Positions 63,034 through 64,000 of a stretch of DNA of 64,000 bases are shown here, piece after piece (positions within the stretch are counted from its first letter, which is position 1; the number at the start of each line of letters is the position of its first letter). Source of the DNA: an uncultured Saprospiraceae bacterium (GTDB lineage Bacteria > Bacteroidota > Bacteroidia > Chitinophagales > Saprospiraceae); NCBI GenBank assembly GCA_937981555.1, contig CALJOK010000074.1, forward strand, positions 1 to 64,000. The letters are read 5' to 3'. The notes under the pieces were generated by a model. The model was not told the origin of the DNA and searched no databases. It saw only the letters and a program-made list of their open reading frames with translations. Both the position numbers and the translations under genes were made by a program.

Positions 63034-64000
63034 ATGAAAAAGCCAATTCAAATTTTAGTTCTATTTCTCTTTTTTGCTAATTCAGCATTTTCCCAAAATT
63101 CTTTTTCTGGAAAAATCACCGACGGAAAAAATGGAATTTATTTTGCTACCGTTGCGCTTCATAGTCAAGCTGACAGTTCCATTGTAGAAGCAGAATCGAC
63201 GGACGAAAATGGAAATTTTAAATTCGATAATATTAAATACGGAACATACTTTTTAGAAGCAACTATGCTTGGTTTTTCTCCCCGTAAAAGTAATGTTATA
63301 AAACTCCCTGATAGTAATGGTCAAACTTTTGACTTGACACTATCCGAAGATGCAACTCTTCTTTCTGAAGTAGAAGTTGTTTCTCGAAAACCACTTTTAG
63401 AGCAGCGAGCAGATCGACTGATTGTAAATGTAGAAAACAATTTGAATAGCTTGAATGGAAGCGTTTTGGATGTAATGAAAAAAGTACCGGGTATGATTGT
63501 CGTTGGTGACAAATTAAGTATGGCGGGACAAAGTAACATGACTATTTTGATCAATGGGAAAACGACAAAATATATGGATGTGCAATCTTTATTAAAAGAT
63601 ATGCCTGGCGATAATATCAAAAGCGTTGAAGTGATTCATCAACCTGGAGCTGAGTTTGATGCAGAGGGAACTGGTCCCGTTTTGAATATTATTTTGAAAA
63701 AAAATAGTCTCTATGGGACAAATGGAAATGTAAATGCAGGGGTAGGAAAAGGAGAATATTGGAGATATAAAACAGGGTTGTCGTTGAGTCATTATCAAGG
63801 TGCGGTGAACATTCAAGGAAGCATTGGCTATCGAAGAAATTCATGGTGGGATTCTATGGAACTTGTTCGAAAAGTAGGTGACGACACCTACACTCAAGAA
63901 AGTAACGACCCTAGTATTTCCAATGGTTTTAGGTCAAATTTATCTTTTGGATGGGACATTAATGACAGACATAATGTAGGTTTTGCCAGTAGATATTTCA
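63034..64000 (+). CDS. outer-membrane beta-barrel / TonB-dependent receptor family protein (cut by window end)
   Basis: The first 322 residues are visible. A signal peptide (IQILVLFLFFANSAFSQ) leads into a carboxypeptidase-regulatory-like domain (SGKITDGKNGIYFATVALHS, NGNFKFDNIKYGTYFLEATM). A TonB-plug-like region follows (VLDVMKKVPGMIV, ILINGKTTKYMDVQSLLKDM, VEVIHQPGAEFDAEGTGPVL), then the first barrel strands. This is the outer membrane beta-barrel protein family common in Bacteroidota. Its place behind the paralogous exported proteins suggests they could act together. The substrate is unknown. Confidence 0.88.
   Translation, partial: MKKPIQILVLFLFFANSAFSQNSFSGKITDGKNGIYFATVALHSQADSSIVEAESTDENGNFKFDNIKYGTYFLEATMLGFSPRKSNVIKLPDSNGQTFDLTLSEDATLLSEVEVVSRKPLLEQRADRLIVNVENNLNSLNGSVLDVMKKVPGMIVVGDKLSMAGQSNMTILINGKTTKYMDVQSLLKDMPGDNIKSVEVIHQPGAEFDAEGTGPVLNIILKKNSLYGTNGNVNAGVGKGEYWRYKTGLSLSHYQGAVNIQGSIGYRRNSWWDSMELVRKVGDDTYTQESNDPSISNGFRSNLSFGWDINDRHNVGFASRYF

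Overview
The window is AT-rich and reads as chromosome from a Bacteroidota bacterium, most likely of the Saprospiria/Saprospiraceae type (inference). The evidence is a SusC/SusD pair in a polysaccharide locus, several proteins with type IX secretion (T9SS) C-terminal sorting domains, many lipoproteins with loose Bacteroidota lipoboxes, promoters of the TAnnTTTG type, and A-rich translation starts. No ordinary tRNA or rRNA gene, insertion sequence, prophage or CRISPR array was seen.

Layout. 0-8.3 kb: an ECF sigma factor with a lipoprotein and a membrane anti-sigma-like protein; a FemAB/GNAT-like acyltransferase; a lipoprotein pyrophosphatase; the arsenosugar pair (CxxC peroxidase-like protein plus radical SAM ArsS); a small membrane protein; a class IV aminotransferase; a TonB-C-like exported protein. 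8.3-25 kb: a complete beta-1,3-glucan (laminarin-type) utilisation locus. It has SusC, SusD, a PKD lipoprotein, two GH16 enzymes and a GH3 enzyme on the minus strand, a divergent membrane-bound propeller/Y_Y_Y/HTH regulator, and a 1005-residue T9SS protein with tandem carbohydrate-binding-like repeats. 25-34.4 kb: a stand-alone TIR protein, a PorV-like barrel protein, a GT39-like glycosyltransferase, a DUF3810 protein, thioredoxin, a DUF58 protein, PPK2, an S4 protein, 3-hydroxybutyryl-CoA dehydrogenase and an RRM protein.

34.4-48.4 kb is an accessory region of mostly unrecognised genes. It contains a contractile-tail sheath protein that carries a lipoprotein signal peptide and has no other tail genes nearby, two WG-repeat proteins, a methyltransferase operon, and at least one gene broken by an in-frame TGA. 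48.4-50.4 kb holds the most striking RNA signal. A canonical tRNA cloverleaf is written in circularly permuted order (3' half first, acceptor end closed by a tiny loop, open in the anticodon loop) and is embedded in a longer stem, directly upstream of a slipin gene. This matches the architecture of YrlA-type bacterial Y RNAs, which mimic tRNA and partner the Ro60 protein.

50.5-57.5 kb: a T9SS domain relic, glutamate dehydrogenase, a ccmB/SRPBCC/ccmC/ccmD cytochrome c maturation cluster, a DUF547 protein and an SH3-domain protein. 57.9-64 kb: an APH-like kinase, a 3-mercaptopyruvate-type sulfurtransferase, a long palindromic repeat, and a second ECF sigma/anti-sigma pair. The anti-sigma's exported domain resembles the C-terminal half of the two small exported proteins encoded just downstream, and these are followed by an outer-membrane beta-barrel receptor cut off by the window end.
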